DNA of 64,000 bases, taken from contig NC_081411.1 of NCBI RefSeq assembly GCF_030272615.1, forward strand, positions 825,898,397 to 825,962,396, in the 5' to 3' direction. Position 1 is the first letter of the stretch. Every line of letters starts with the position of its first letter. The translations under genes and the position numbers were made by a program. The notes under the pieces are model-generated. The model worked only from the letters and a program-made list of their open reading frames with translations, did not search any database and was not told the origin of the DNA. Origin of the DNA: Cryptomeria japonica (taxonomy: Eukaryota; Streptophyta; Pinopsida; Cupressales; Cupressaceae). Positions 12,535 to 23,284 of this stretch are shown here, one piece after another.

Positions 12535-13808
12535 GTTACAACCATTACATAACATTTAATGTTTGACCAATGATAAAATTGTATTGCTTGGACACATGTC
12601 CCTTCTAGAAAAATCGACCAATGGATAGCCAGGGTAGGTACATCGGAGTTTGTGCCACCTTCTATGAGTTAAGTACATTGAATCTGAACACGCTGAGGTG
12701 GACCACACTGACTGGAGGAGTGATGACTAGGATGCCACCTCATCTGACACTTGTAGCTTGCTAGATATTCAATTTGATGTCGTTGAGAGGCTATCTTTAA
12801 TTAACTCTTGTCCTAACTCCTTTTGTCCTTGATTTGCAAGATGATGATGTACTTGGAACGCTGGATTGAAAGAGGTCGCCCATGTCCTGGCGAAGACCGT
12901 CCTTGATCCGGCTTGATTTTCCTTGATGAGATCTCCATTTGATGCCTACACAACATTTCAAAATTAGTAACATGATTTTGCAATGAATAGCATAGATTAA
13001 ATTAATTTTTAGGAAACTTCATGATAAGTCTTTGAGTTATCATTTCCTAAAATAAAACGATTGAGCTAGGAATTCAAAATTCAAAATATTAAAATTTAAA
13101 ATATGACGATGAATGAATAAAAGCAATAAAATCAAATCGCCATACCTCAAAAGAGAGCTAACTCTAGAATGCAAAAAAAAAAAATTCGCCTAGGCAAAAT
13201 TGAGGTATAAATGATCTTCAATGTTATCTCCTCAAAAGATCAACTTCGCCACCTTTGTCTTCAACGTGATCTTCAAGTTCGCCTTTGATGTGGTCTTCAA
13301 CTCTTGGCAAATTCACTCAAATGAAGTATCGCACCACCTTTGATGTATTAGCGCCACCTTTGGTTTGAATGGAATTCGCACCCCTTCAAGCACACTTCGC
13401 ACTATCTTCGTTTTCCTCAATTCGCATGTAGAAGGATAAAAATAATGATGTGAAAATAATAGTTTTCACCCCCCTATATATAGCGCTTGCACCTCAATTC
13501 ATCCCTTAGGCCGACTTGATAAAATATAGCAATTTTGAACGATTTTTAAATGATTTTTAATTAAATAACAAGGCCGACCTACATGCCAAAGCGCTCCAAT
13601 TCAATTTTTTATAGATTAATTAATAATTAATTAAATGCCTTTCGTTTTTAATTTATAAATTTCGATTTTTTTAATAAAGGCAAAATAATTAATAAATGAT
13701 CAACGCCATATTAAATGCTAATTTAAATAGGATTTTCAATTTTATCGAACTTAGCATTTGAAATGTTTATTTGGCGCCAAAATTATGAAAATGAAAGGGA
13801 CGTACCTC

Positions 13809-15566
13809 ATCGCCCTGGTCCCTTGGAGAGGGACAGGAGCGATTCATGATTTTTGTTTTGATTCTTGCAACTTCAATGTTCATCTCCTTCCTTTCCATGT
13901 TCAATATCGATCATTTTGATGGGTCCTTTGAGTTAGATCGTCTTGCATGTGTGCTTAAGTGCCTTAGGATGTATTATCGCCCTGGTCCCTTGGAGAGGGA
14001 CAGGAGCGATCCTCATAATTTCTCCTTAATCTTTGTGACTTCGAACTTTAATCTTTGTTGTGATGGACAAACAATGCTATTCTTTCGTTCCCCTTTCGTT
14101 CCACTTGAATTCTACAAGGCGTTTAGACATTGAAAGGATCATCGCCCTTGTCCCTTGGAGAGGGACAGGAGCGATCCATGTCTTGGCTCAAATTACTTCG
14201 TTCTTGATCTTAACTCTACGTTCATCATCTTCCTAATAGCATCTTTGACGTTGCCTATCCTTGCCTTGTCATGATTTTGATGGAACATGAAAGATTTTAT
14301 GCAAATCGCTCTGGTCCCTTCCTGAGGGACAGGAGCGATATGAGTTCCTTGGCTTAATTGATAGCATTTTGACGTTTGGAACTTTTGTAAATCACCTTCA
14401 AATGACACCTTAGACCTTGTATGACCCCACAAAACCTTGACCTTACGTAAATCTTGCATGAAGTGGCCAATATATCCAACATCGCTCTGGTCCCTTCCTG
14501 AGGGACAGGAGCGAAGTTCATCATTATGTGCTTGTTCTTGTTTTTACCAACTTACAATTATCTTCAACGCGTGTAATGACGTCCTTTCGATCCTTGTGGT
14601 AGCTTGAAACTTGTTTGCCTTTTGAAATTTACGCCATTATAGAGATATCACTCTGGTCCCTTCCTGAGGGACAGGAGCGATCTGGGTCTTAGAGTGTAAA
14701 TCTCTTCATTGTGATGACCTTTAAGTGCTTGTGCTCGATGAAGATGTCTTGAAATGTCCTTGCCACCCTCGTTCCTTGTCTTAGAAGGTCTTGAACTTGG
14801 AGGAACGGCCTTGAACCACTGTATCGCCCTGGTCCCTTGGAGAGGGCCAGGAGCGATCCATCCCTTGTGGCCTTCATTCCACTTTGTCAGGTCCCAAATT
14901 TATATTCAACGGACTCGTCATGCTCTACCCCATTCATCCATGCCTTGATATCATCTGCAACTTGGCAAGAAAATCAATTATAACAAAAATCGCTCTGGTC
15001 CCTTCCTGAGGGACAGGAGCGAACTAGGCCTTTTGGGACCCTTGCAGACGTTTTAAAATCTTCAATTTGTATTCAATGAGTTCATCTCACACTCTTCCTT
15101 GCCTTTGAACGTAAACTTGTCTTGATTTTTGCCTGGATTTTGCCCAATGAAGGACATCGCTCTGGTCCCTGGGAGAGGGACAGGAGCTATAAGGTACTTC
15201 GCTCTGGTCCCTTCCTGAGGGACAGGAGTGAACTTTGCATTCTGGACCATTCTCCTTCGTGTTTGCATCTCAAATTATATTCATCTGGTAAAGCATCTCC
15301 CTTTGGACCCCTTCAAATCATCAAGTCGTCGAAATCTCGCAAGGACAAGGCAAAATTTGATTTGTAGCTCCGGTCCTTCACTGAGGGACAGGAGCGATTT
15401 TCCTCCTGGAGGCATTTCTGTGTTCATGAAAATCTTCAATTTATATTCAATGGAAAGATCTCGCCTTTCTCCATTACTCCCAACTCGAAATTCATCTTGA
15501 CTCTGCAGGGACAGTAAGATATTTGAAAACGAGCTCCCGTCCTTCACAGAGGGACAGGAGCGATTT
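13809..15566. repeat. Twelve-unit palindrome array, ~167-bp period (inner element)
   Basis: A 33-35-bp imperfect palindrome has arms TCGCYCTGGTCCCT and AGGGACAGGAGCGA and a 4-6-bp loop. It recurs at about 13811, 13978, 14142, 14305, 14481, 14648, 14823, 14989, 15155, 15199, 15367 and 15533. Spacing is 163-176 bp except for one 44-bp step. The cores are nearly invariant while the sequence between them is much more diverged, sharing only scraps such as 'cttcaacg'. The last two units have a changed left arm (AGCTCCCGTCCTT type). It lies in the leader upstream of the acceptor-like site. Confidence 0.9.
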
Positions 15567-15951
15567 TGCTCCTACAGGCCAAAATAACATGATTTTACAC
15601 ATTTTAACACTTCACAAGGCGACAACAAGTCATTTCCAATGCCTAGGATCAAAATCAAAAAAGGTCAAAATTTGGTCAAAAATATTCAATCGGACTAAAA
15701 ATTCACATTTCACTTTCAACACTTAGACAAATTAAGCTTTGCATCAACATTCCAATTGAAAATTAGACCATTCTGGCGAATTTATTGCATTCAAAATTAG
15801 CATCCTTCGAAAAGGAAGCTCAAAAGCCCTCAAAACGATTGGATTCTGGCCTGAAAAGACAAAAATAAAAACCCTAAGGGCTGACCCTAAATCCAGACAA
15901 CTGACTAACTAACAAAATCCTAAAAAACGAAGCAAAAGGCGAGCAAAAAGA

Positions 15952-15997
15952 GGGGGTCCCCATTTGCAATGGGGCGATGTGTGAAAACGTCACAACA
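15952..15997 (-). promoter_or_regulatory. Conserved 5' terminal stem-loop (inner element)
   Basis: In element sense the end reads TGTTGTGACG, then 'tttcacacatcg', then the hairpin CCCCATTGCAAATGGGG followed by ACCCCC. The hairpin stem is seven perfect base pairs. The same arrangement occurs at all other intact 5' ends in the window (19734, 31331, 34696, 40691, 50329, 57224), with compensating or partial changes. Confidence 0.65.
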
Positions 15998-16002
15998 GGT
16001 AT

Positions 16003-16879
16003 CATTAACTAACTTTTAGTTGCTTCCTGGAGGATGATGCAAGTGGACATAGGAATCACAAACTCTGACCTCACCGGGTCCCCTTCCAATCACTCCTCTG
16101 TGATGTAATCCTGCGTACTCGAAGCTCCTGATCAAGGCATATACGACGTATGAACTCATGTGGAATGACTTGGTAGCCTTCAGTCTCCTTAACTGTACGT
16201 CCAAGCAATGGCTAATCATTCTAGCCCAATGGATTGTTCCTTTCCCCTGAACTATCACTTGGATGAAGTAGAACATCCACTTCTCAAAATAGAAGGCTTG
16301 AGGAGCCCCTATGACTCGGTTGAGTAGTGTTATCAAATCTCTGTACTCCTCCTGGAAGTCGATCCTATGTGGTGTATTCGGAATCTTGCTCAGGCGAGGA
16401 CGACTCTTAAGTAACCAATTCTTGTTGATGATGCTTAGGCAAGCATCTGGATCATCTTCGTACATGGACCTGGCTCCTTCTATACTTTTATAAATCATAT
16501 CTTTATGTTCTGGCAACTGAAGAGCTTCACTTATAGCCTCCTCTGAAAGATAAGCAAAAGTGTCTCCCTCCTTGGACACGATCGTTCTGGACTGAGGATC
16601 ATAATGGCGAGCACACTCGATCATCAACTCATGGCACCGGACTGCTGGAGGGAAGCCGGCCGCCTTAATGATGCCACTTTCAATTATCCTCCTGGCGACA
16701 GGTGATGGCTTGCCAATATAAGGGACCTCTCGAAACTTCTTCGTACTGAAGTTGCCCAAGTTGGTATCTCCAATGTTGCTCCACTTAGACACGATCTTGG
16801 TCTCCAGTTCTTCGTTCTTTTGATCTTCTTTCATAAGAGCTGGACGACTGGTGGATGCTCCCGCCTTCGGGGTTGCCAT
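16003..16879 (-). pseudogene. Orphan element protein, N-terminal part
   Basis: About 292 codons run from a start at 16879 (MATPKAG), preferred over an upstream Met at 16924 because the residues before MATPKAG read through the acceptor-like 'ttgtgtag'. Blocks shared with the + strand copies are KWSNIGDTNLGNF, PVARRIIESGIIKAAGFPP, ELMIECARHYDPQSRTI, LSEEAISEALQLP and IINKNWLLKSRPR. A second region contains RVIGAPQAFYFEKWMFYFI, GTIHWARMISHCLDVQL and FHMSSYVVYALIR; this helix pattern resembles plant transposon-protein domains, as inference only. One TAA stop lies at 16016-16018, five codons before the inner insertion. The frame is the same on both sides of the insertion, so this and 9245-11583 were one gene of roughly 1,070 codons. 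Confidence 0.82.
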
Positions 16880-17696
16880 CGTAACACCTACACAACATTT
16901 CATAATAAGTAATAGATTTTGCAATGTATAACTACATATTAGAGATTAAATTTAGGAAACTTCATGATAAGTCTTTGAGTTATCATTTCCTAAAAACGAT
17001 TAAGCTAATGGAATTTCAAAATTTCAAAATTCAAAATTTAAACTATGATGATCAAAATTCAAAATTAAGACAAGGGATCTTCGCCATACCTCTCTTGCGA
17101 GCTAACTCTAAAAATGCAAAATAAGGCGATTTGTCTAGACAAAAATTGGAGTTTTGAAGATTTCAACGTGATCTTCCTCAAGCGAACACCTTCCTTAGTA
17201 ACTTTGCCAACCTTAGGGGTCTTCAACGTGATGATGGCAAATTCGCTTCACTTCAAACCAAATGCGCACTCTCCTTGGATGGAATTTCGCACTTCTCCTT
17301 GTCTTCCAAATCGCATATGAAAGGATGATAAAATGATGATTTAAAATGAGATATCACACCCCCTTTTATAGGCGCTTACCTCTCCAATCCCCATGGGCCG
17401 ACTTTTGCAAATAAATAAATTTTAAATAAAAAGAGGAGGCCGACTATTACAAAATATAGAAAACAAAACCCAAGCGCTCCAATTTATTTTTTATTTAAAA
17501 TTAATAATTAATTAAAAATGCCTTCGTAATTAATTAATTCGATCTTTTAAAGGCAAAAATAATTAATTAAATGTTTTGCGCAATTTTTTAAATGCTAATT
17601 TTAATTGGATATTTCAAACTTCATCGATTTTTAGCATTTAATATAATTCAAACTTCATTGGCGCCAAAACATGAGAGAGGTAAGGGTACAAACCAT

Positions 17697-19290
17697 ATCG
17701 CTCTGGTCCCTGACTGAGGGACAGGAGTGAACTTCATTTCCTAGCTCAAATTTGCGATTTTTAAATATTCACTGCTTGTTTGTTACCTTTCAAATGACGA
17801 TTTCAACCTTGTGTAACTTCGCCTTGCCATCGTTTTTTGAAGGAAATGGCCAACTTAGTGAATATCGCCCTGGTCCTTGCCTGAAGGACAGGAGCGATCT
17901 TTGGTGTCTTGGGCTCATTCTTGTTCCTATCAACTCGCAATTGCCTTCACAGTGTAAAATGAGGTCCCTTGATCCTTCTTGAACGTATGAAATGGGATTG
18001 ATATTCAAAATTTAAGCACACCTAGAGATTTCGCTCTGGTCCCTGGGAGAGGGACAGGAGCGAACTTAGGCATTTCATCATATTTGGCGATCTTTGCAAC
18101 TTCGTTTCTCTTGAAGCACCTTCAAAACTTCATTGCCTCCTCGTACCTTGGTTTGGAGTGATTTTAAACTTGTAAGGAAGGCAACATAACTAATATTTCG
18201 CCCTGGTCCTTGGCTGAGGGACAGGGGCGAACTTGTACTTGTAGGCTCAATCACTTTTTGCCAATGCTTAAAACTATCTTCAACGGACTTGTCATGCTTC
18301 CTTTCATTCACCTTTGACATGGAATTCATTTCATCTTGGCGAGAAATTTGTCTAGGGAAGAAATCGCTCTGGTCCCTGGCTGGGGGACAGGAGCGCCTAG
18401 GACAACATAGGCCTCACTTGGCGTTTTACAATCTTCAAATTATCTTCAACGGGTTCGTTACGCCTCCTTTGCTTGCCTCAAAGTTAAAACTTACTTGATC
18501 TTTGCCTAAATCTTGCCTTATAAGGAAATTCGCTCTGGTCCCTGAGAGAGGGACGGGAGCTACCACTAAAATTCGCCCTGGTCCCTGGGAGAGGGACAGG
18601 AGCGATTTTGCTTCTATGGTCCATTTTCCTCATGATGACATTTTCAAGTTATATTCAACTGATAAGATGTATCTCCTTTGTTCCTCTCAAATCGTGAAAT
18701 CGTTCAAATGTTGCAAGGGCAAGGCAATTTTGGATTTTAAGCTCCAGTCCTTCAATGAGGGACAGGAGCGATTTTTGCTCCTGGCACATTTCCATGTTTG
18801 CAAATTTCCTCAAATTATATTCACTGGAAAGAACATGCCTCCCTTTATCTCTTCCAATCCAAAATTCGTCTTGATCCTGCAAGGATAGTAAAATTTTGAG
18901 AAACAAGCTCCGGTCCTTCAGTGAGGGACAGGAGCGATTTTTGTCCCTGAGGGCAAACGTTCAACTTTTGTTGCAAATGGCTAAGTCCTGGCGTTCCATC
19001 ATGTTTATTCCATCTTTCATCACGTCCTTGACGTTTTAGCTTGATCCAAATGAAGTCAGAATGGTCCAGACAAGACATTTCGCCCTGGTCCCTGACTGAG
19101 GGACAGGAGCGATTTGTCCTCAAACTCCAAAAATTCGCCATTTTCAAATCTCAAAATCTTCAAAGCCTCCAATTTGCGTTCAACTGCATCTCCTGGCGAC
19201 CCTGCACAAGATAAATGAAACAAATTAATAACCAGGATGCATAAAATATCACTTTCGCCCTGGTCCCTGACTGAGGGACAGGAGCGATTT
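17697..19290. repeat. Eleven-unit palindrome array, ~167-bp period (outer element)
   Basis: The same core as in the inner element occurs at about 17697, 17865, 18031, 18198, 18364, 18530, 18573, 18740, 18906, 19080 and 19255. Steps are 168, 166, 167, 166, 166, 43, 167, 166, 174 and 175 bp. The single short step (43 bp; 44 bp in the inner element) is in the equivalent place, so the arrays are homologous and their register has been kept. The two units after the short step's partner have the AGCTCC left-arm variant, as in the inner array. Confidence 0.9.
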
Positions 19291-19689
19291 TGCTTCCCTA
19301 GGCCAAAATATCATGATTTTAGAGTTTTAATCACTTGACAAGGCAACAATAAGACTTTTCCAATGTCTGGAATCAATTATCAAAATTTTCAAAATTTGGT
19401 CAAAATCATTCAATCAGACAAAATTCCATAATTCCATCATCAACACTTAGGCAAAATTTGGACTTATATTTCAAAATTCCGACTGAACCTAGACCAACCT
19501 ACTCGACCTCCGACGAATTTACCCCACTTCAAAATTGCATCCTACGAGAGGAAGCTCAACAATCTCTCAAAATTGGACTGGACTCTGGCTTAAAATCATC
19601 AAAACGGAAACCCTAAGGCTTGACCCTAATCCAGACGACTCAAAAACCCTAAAAGCAGAGAGAGAAACAGGCAAAACTGAGCAAAAAGA

Positions 19690-19734
19690 GGGGGTCCCCA
19701 TTTTAATGGGGCGATGTGTGAAATGGTCACAACA
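19690..19734 (-). promoter_or_regulatory. Conserved 5' terminal stem-loop (outer element)
   Basis: In element sense the sequence is TGTTGTGACCATTTCACACA followed by a CCCCATTAAAATGGGG hairpin and ACCCCC. It is equivalent to the hairpins at the other 5' ends of the family. Confidence 0.6.
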
Positions 19735-20074
19735 GGCCGACAAGCCAATTAGCCACCCAAAAGTGCTAGGTCGGCCCAAGAAGGAATCTGACCTAGCTAT
19801 AACATCAATACTTCCTCTTAGTTAGGGAGGAGTCCTTCTCAACATAGAGGTCACATAGTGACATCCACCGTGTCTACTCCCAGAGGGTGGGTCCATCATG
19901 GCTACTCCCATGGATGGAAAAACAAATGAACACAAGTGCCCACCGCGGAATCCTCAACGTGATGTCATCATCTCATCATGACGTTCACCATAGCTACTCG
20001 CAGAGGGTGAATAAACACAAGTGCCAAGTCATGGAGTCTCTCACATGACATCCACCATACCTACTCGTAGAACA

Positions 20075-20258
20075 AAGGCTTTCACCTCAAACTTCTCTCG
20101 CAGAGAAGAATGCACTAAGAAGGGCTTGCACCTCAAACTTCTCTTGCAGAGAAGAATGCACTAACAAGGGCCTGCACCTCAAACTTCTCTCCCAAAGAAG
20201 AATGCATTAACAAGGGCTTGCACCTCAAACTTCTCTCGTAGAGAAGAATGCATCTTGA
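20075..20258. repeat. Four copies of a 46-bp tandem repeat
   Basis: The unit contains 'cacctcaaacttctct' and 'agagaagaatgca'; copies start at 20083, 20129, 20175 and 20221 when anchored on 'cacctc', exactly 46 bp apart. The inner part 'ttctctcgcagagaa' is itself palindromic. It lies downstream of gag inside the gag-only Copia element. Confidence 0.9.
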
Positions 20259-20352
20259 AGACGATGTGGCTCCCTCTAAAGCTGGAATGCTAGGCTCCCT
20301 CTGAAACTGAAATGTCAGGCTCCATCTGAAGCTGAAACAACATTTCCTCCTT

Positions 20353-21213
20353 TTAGAACAAGAACCCTTCTGAGTTGACATTTGACTGTGGCTCCTCCTG
20401 AGGTGTCCCTATGTCAACTTCCGCAAAAGAAGGTAGAGGAGTAGACCTAAATTTGCACTCTCGAGCAATGTGGCCATACTTGTCACGCCTAAAACATTGA
20501 ATGTGAGATAAGTCCTTTTTCGGAACAGGATCTGGATCTCTATCTCTATCCCTCTTTCTTCTTTTGACTCTTTCCATAGAAGTGTGTGTAGCAAGGATTT
20601 GATTTTCTACATCATAATGATTATGCTCAATTCCTCTTGATATCAACTTTGACTCTTGTTGAATACAATCAGCACGAAGGCGATCAAATTAGGGAAATTT
20701 GGTTCTCCCACTTATGCCTTGGATAAATGTCTCCCAAGAGTGAGGAAGGCCATTCAACGCTAGCATGACAAGATCCTTGTCCACAACTTCATCTCCAATG
20801 GCGCTAAGGTGATCTCTCAATTCTGCAATCTTCATGAAGAAGGATATGACTGATTCTCCCTTTGCCATCTTGACTTGATGAAGTTGCTGTCTCAATGCAA
20901 GTGCTCTACTTGTGTTGTTTATCTCGTACATCCCTTCCAATGTCCTTAACATATCTCTGGCTGAAGACATCTTGGAAATGATAGGCACAAGGTGATCCTT
21001 CACGGAGTCAATCAGGATCTTCTTTGCTTTGACAACATTCTTCTTGAATTGGAGTTTCTCTTCTTGATTTTCAGGCTCAGGCTGATCTTTTCCTTCTACA
21101 AACTGAAGTAGATCATTCTTTTCGAGTGCAATAAGAACTCTCACCTTCCACGAGGTGAAGTTCAAAGCTCCGTCAAGTCTATCTTCAACCTTTAAACCAG
21201 TCACCATCTTCAA
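20353..21213 (-). pseudogene. Copia-type Gag (UBN2 family) with broken zinc knuckle
   Basis: The ORF encodes a Copia Gag-like protein of 287 codons with one in-frame TAA (20689-20691). The N-terminal part has LDGALNFTSWKVRVLIALEK and later HQVKMAKGESVISFFMKIAEL and LALNGLPHSWETF, typical of the gag-polypeptide of Copia elements. After the stop, the same frame continues with FDRLRADCIQQESKLISRG and a CCHC-like knuckle CFRRDKYGHIAREC in which the second Cys is Arg. A single base change (TGT to CGT) would explain that loss. Gag would form the particle and bind RNA. It starts 79 bp from the PBS. No pol follows. Non-functional as it stands. Confidence 0.88.
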
Positions 21214-21291
21214 TGCTGGAAATTTGCTTGATGAAGGTGAAGAGTGCTTCGCTGCTATCAGACAGTTTGATCACAATCGCTTCAAACCTTT

Positions 21292-21302
21292 CTCTGATAC
21301 CA
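21292..21302 (-). promoter_or_regulatory. Primer binding site (initiator tRNA-Met type)
   Basis: On the minus strand, TGGTATCAGAG directly follows the LTR end. This is the usual plant Copia PBS, complementary to the 3' end of initiator tRNA-Met. It fixes the orientation of the element and marks 21303-22049 as the 5' LTR. Confidence 0.9.
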
Positions 21303-22049
21303 TGTTGATTTTAGATCAGACTGAAAGCAACAAACAGAAAATGACACAATGAACACAAAGAACACAGCAGTACCCTGGGAAAACCTCCCTCTTGGAGGTA
21401 AAAAAACCCAGCAACAAATTTAGATCTTTATTAGACATCAATTAGCATGCAGCATTACACAATTACGTCAACACTTGAAGTAGTAAATAACTCGAAGCAT
21501 CATCATAATGAATCTGAACTAGGGCATAATCGGAATCATGACAACTTATCTGCTATCACTCAAAATACAAATCAATGTATATCTGATTGGGCGCTGATCC
21601 TGAGAGATAGTTTGCTGATCAGAAGTGCAGATCACTACCTGGGAAGAGGAATCGCAGTCTGAAGTAGAAGTTTGCTGTCCTTAGGTTTGCATTCACCTGG
21701 TGTAGACCATTCGCTTGATCTGAAGATGTGTTGCAGCCCTTAGAGGAAGTTTGCTGATCTTGTAGGTGAATTCGATAGCCCTAGATAATGTCTAGGATGA
21801 ATTCGCTGCACAAGAGAGCTGATATGCTAGAGTAATTTGCTGACCATAAGCAGAGGTAATTTTCTGAAGTATCTATTTGATGCTTGCAATGACTTGTATA
21901 TATATGTGTCCAGTCCACCCATACACCTTAGGTCTGCCTTAATATGAATTTATTCTTGGCGCCAAAACATAGGGTCAGACCCATAACAATTCACAAGTTA
22001 CATGGATAGGCTCTGCCCTATTTCATTCACAAGTTACAAGTTTTATTGC
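21303..22049 (-). repeat. Copia 5' LTR
   Basis: Direct repeat of 7361-8107. It starts TGTTGATTTTAGATC next to the PBS. At its outer end similarity with the other LTR stops at 'ttttattgc', three bases short of the expected CA, so the end is mutated or truncated. Confidence 0.85.
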
Positions 22050-23284
22050 GCTATTTCTATGTTTGTGCATAAGAGGTGCATCATGTAGTTAGACTTTGAG
22101 CTGCTACATACTGTGCTTAGTTATTAGAAAATCATCTAAAAAGGTTGATAGGAGAGTAGATAGTAGAAGACTTTGAGCTTTCTTTCTGTTTTCCCACCCT
22201 GGAGAAGCAACGGAGGACTTTGAGCTTTGGAAACTTTGCTTCTTTATTTAGTTTATTTCATTAATCATTTGTGCTTTCAGCTGTGATTCTTTTTTGAAAG
22301 AAGAGAAAAGAATAAGTGTCTTTTCTGAAAAAAGAGAACAAGATAGTGTTTCACCCAGATTTAGAATAGATTTAGAGTTGGAGTTTATTTTTGAATTGTG
22401 AAAGTATAAAGCAAGGGGGGGAGCCCTTCCCTAAATTAGGAGAGTTTTATACCCACACACTGTGCCTGAAACCACAATTTTGCACATCTTCCCAGGTGTT
22501 GAAAAGTTTCAACCAACATACCATTTACTGAATGAAATTGTAAACTCAGACAATAGCAGCATGCACACATTTTATTTTATTAAGGTTTTCTTTAAAAAAG
22601 ACACATCAGTTTCCTATTGGCGTTTCGTCCTGCAACAGAAAAATTGAAAGACCAAGTTCCTCTGAAAAAGTGCAAAATAAAATTTGGAACCAGATATTTC
22701 TGGTCAGTACAGGTTTACTGTTACTTCTCTTTGCAAAACTGCAAATCATTCTTTTTAACTGAACCACCATTGGACTTCTCATCATTTTCCAATTTTTTCT
22801 TCTCTTTAAAAAATTAGCACCTATAAATAAGCTAATACTGTACCCTGGGCTTGTGGTCAACAAAACCAGACTGAAACATGTTTGATGACCCAAATTGGGC
22901 TTGACTACAATCTAGATTTTATAATTACAAACTGACAACTGTTACAATTGCAGGTTGTACATTGACCACAACAGCTGTTACAAAATAATATCCATGTCCA
23001 CTCCACGCTTAGTAACTGCCAAGCTAAGTTTAGAATGTGCCAGTGGAATACCTTTGTGATGTCATAGCTCCATGTTGCTACCGAGTTTAGAACTTGCTGC
23101 CTAGAAGGCGGATCAGATAATTAAATAAGGTTGATAATCACGCGCATGGCTGCAATAAGAACCTTTCAAAAATCAAAATACGTCTGGGACCTGCAACACC
23201 AGAAAACAACAGAACAGAAATGGTCATTGGAAAGGTGAGAACGATGCCCCTGCGTCAGTTAAAGGTCAATTTTAAAAGTAAATT
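22050..23284. other. No recognisable gene; probable intron sequence
   Basis: No coding sequence or element termini were recognised. Short direct repeats of 'gactttgagct' occur at 22090-22240. By position this is probably intron of the + strand snRNP gene, upstream of its 23813 exon. Confidence 0.4.

Larger units (their letters stand above)
11584..15997 (-). mobile_element. Inner TGTTG/CAACA-family element (ORF-less)
   Basis: The target duplication GGTAT is at 11579-11583 and 15998-16002. The element is 4,414 bp, begins TGTTGTGACG at 15997 in element sense and ends ACGTCAACA at 11584. It has the 5' stem-loop, a 12-unit palindrome array (13809-15566), the AT-rich block, an acceptor-like 'ttgtgtag' at about 12955, a telo-box palindrome, a TATA box and a tail. 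Where the outer element has its ORF, only about 350 bp of noncoding sequence follows the acceptor. It is inserted in frame-splitting position within the outer ORF, so it is the younger insertion. No long ORF is present. Confidence 0.9.
8211..19734 (-). mobile_element. Outer TGTTG/CAACA-family element (ORF-bearing)
   Basis: The 5-bp target duplication GGCCG lies at 8206-8210 and 19735-19739. In element sense (minus) it begins TGTTGTGACC at 19734 and ends ACGTCAACA at 8211. Removing the inner element (11584-15997 plus one TSD copy) leaves 7,105 bp. Order in element sense: 5' stem-loop, palindrome array (17697-19290), AT-rich stretch, acceptor-like 'ttgtgtag', the orphan ORF (16879 to 9245, split by the inner element), double telo-box, TATA box and a roughly 840-bp tail. 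No long direct repeat joins the two ends, and no PBS or pol was seen. It inserted into the gag-only Copia element. It could be a solo LTR of a giant-LTR retrotransposon or a complete non-autonomous element. Confidence 0.88.
7361..22049 (-). mobile_element. Gag-only Copia element, interrupted by nested elements
   Basis: Two 747-bp direct repeats, 7361-8107 and 21303-22049, are nearly identical by eye and start TGTTGATTTTAGATC. On the minus strand the order is 5' LTR (21303-22049), an initiator-tRNA-Met-type PBS, a gag ORF and the 3' LTR. Between gag and the 3' LTR there is only a 46-bp tandem repeat and short noncoding sequence once the nested element 8211-19734 is removed; no protease, integrase, RT or RNase H is seen. 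This resembles the TR-GAG type of non-autonomous LTR retrotransposon, although later loss of pol cannot be excluded. The right LTR diverges just before its expected CA end, and no target duplication was found. Confidence 0.8.

Noticed and set aside
15198-15400. tRNA-like folding of the palindrome units
   Set aside because: Only one stem is present; no anticodon or T-arm box sequences.
11584-16002. A spliceosomal intron between the two halves of the orphan gene
   Set aside because: The segment has element termini and an exact GGTAT duplication, and copy 4 has no gap at this point.
13809-19290. CRISPR array, because of regularly spaced palindromic repeats
   Set aside because: The spacing (about 130 bp between cores) is too long, the spacers share sequence, and the context is a plant retroelement.
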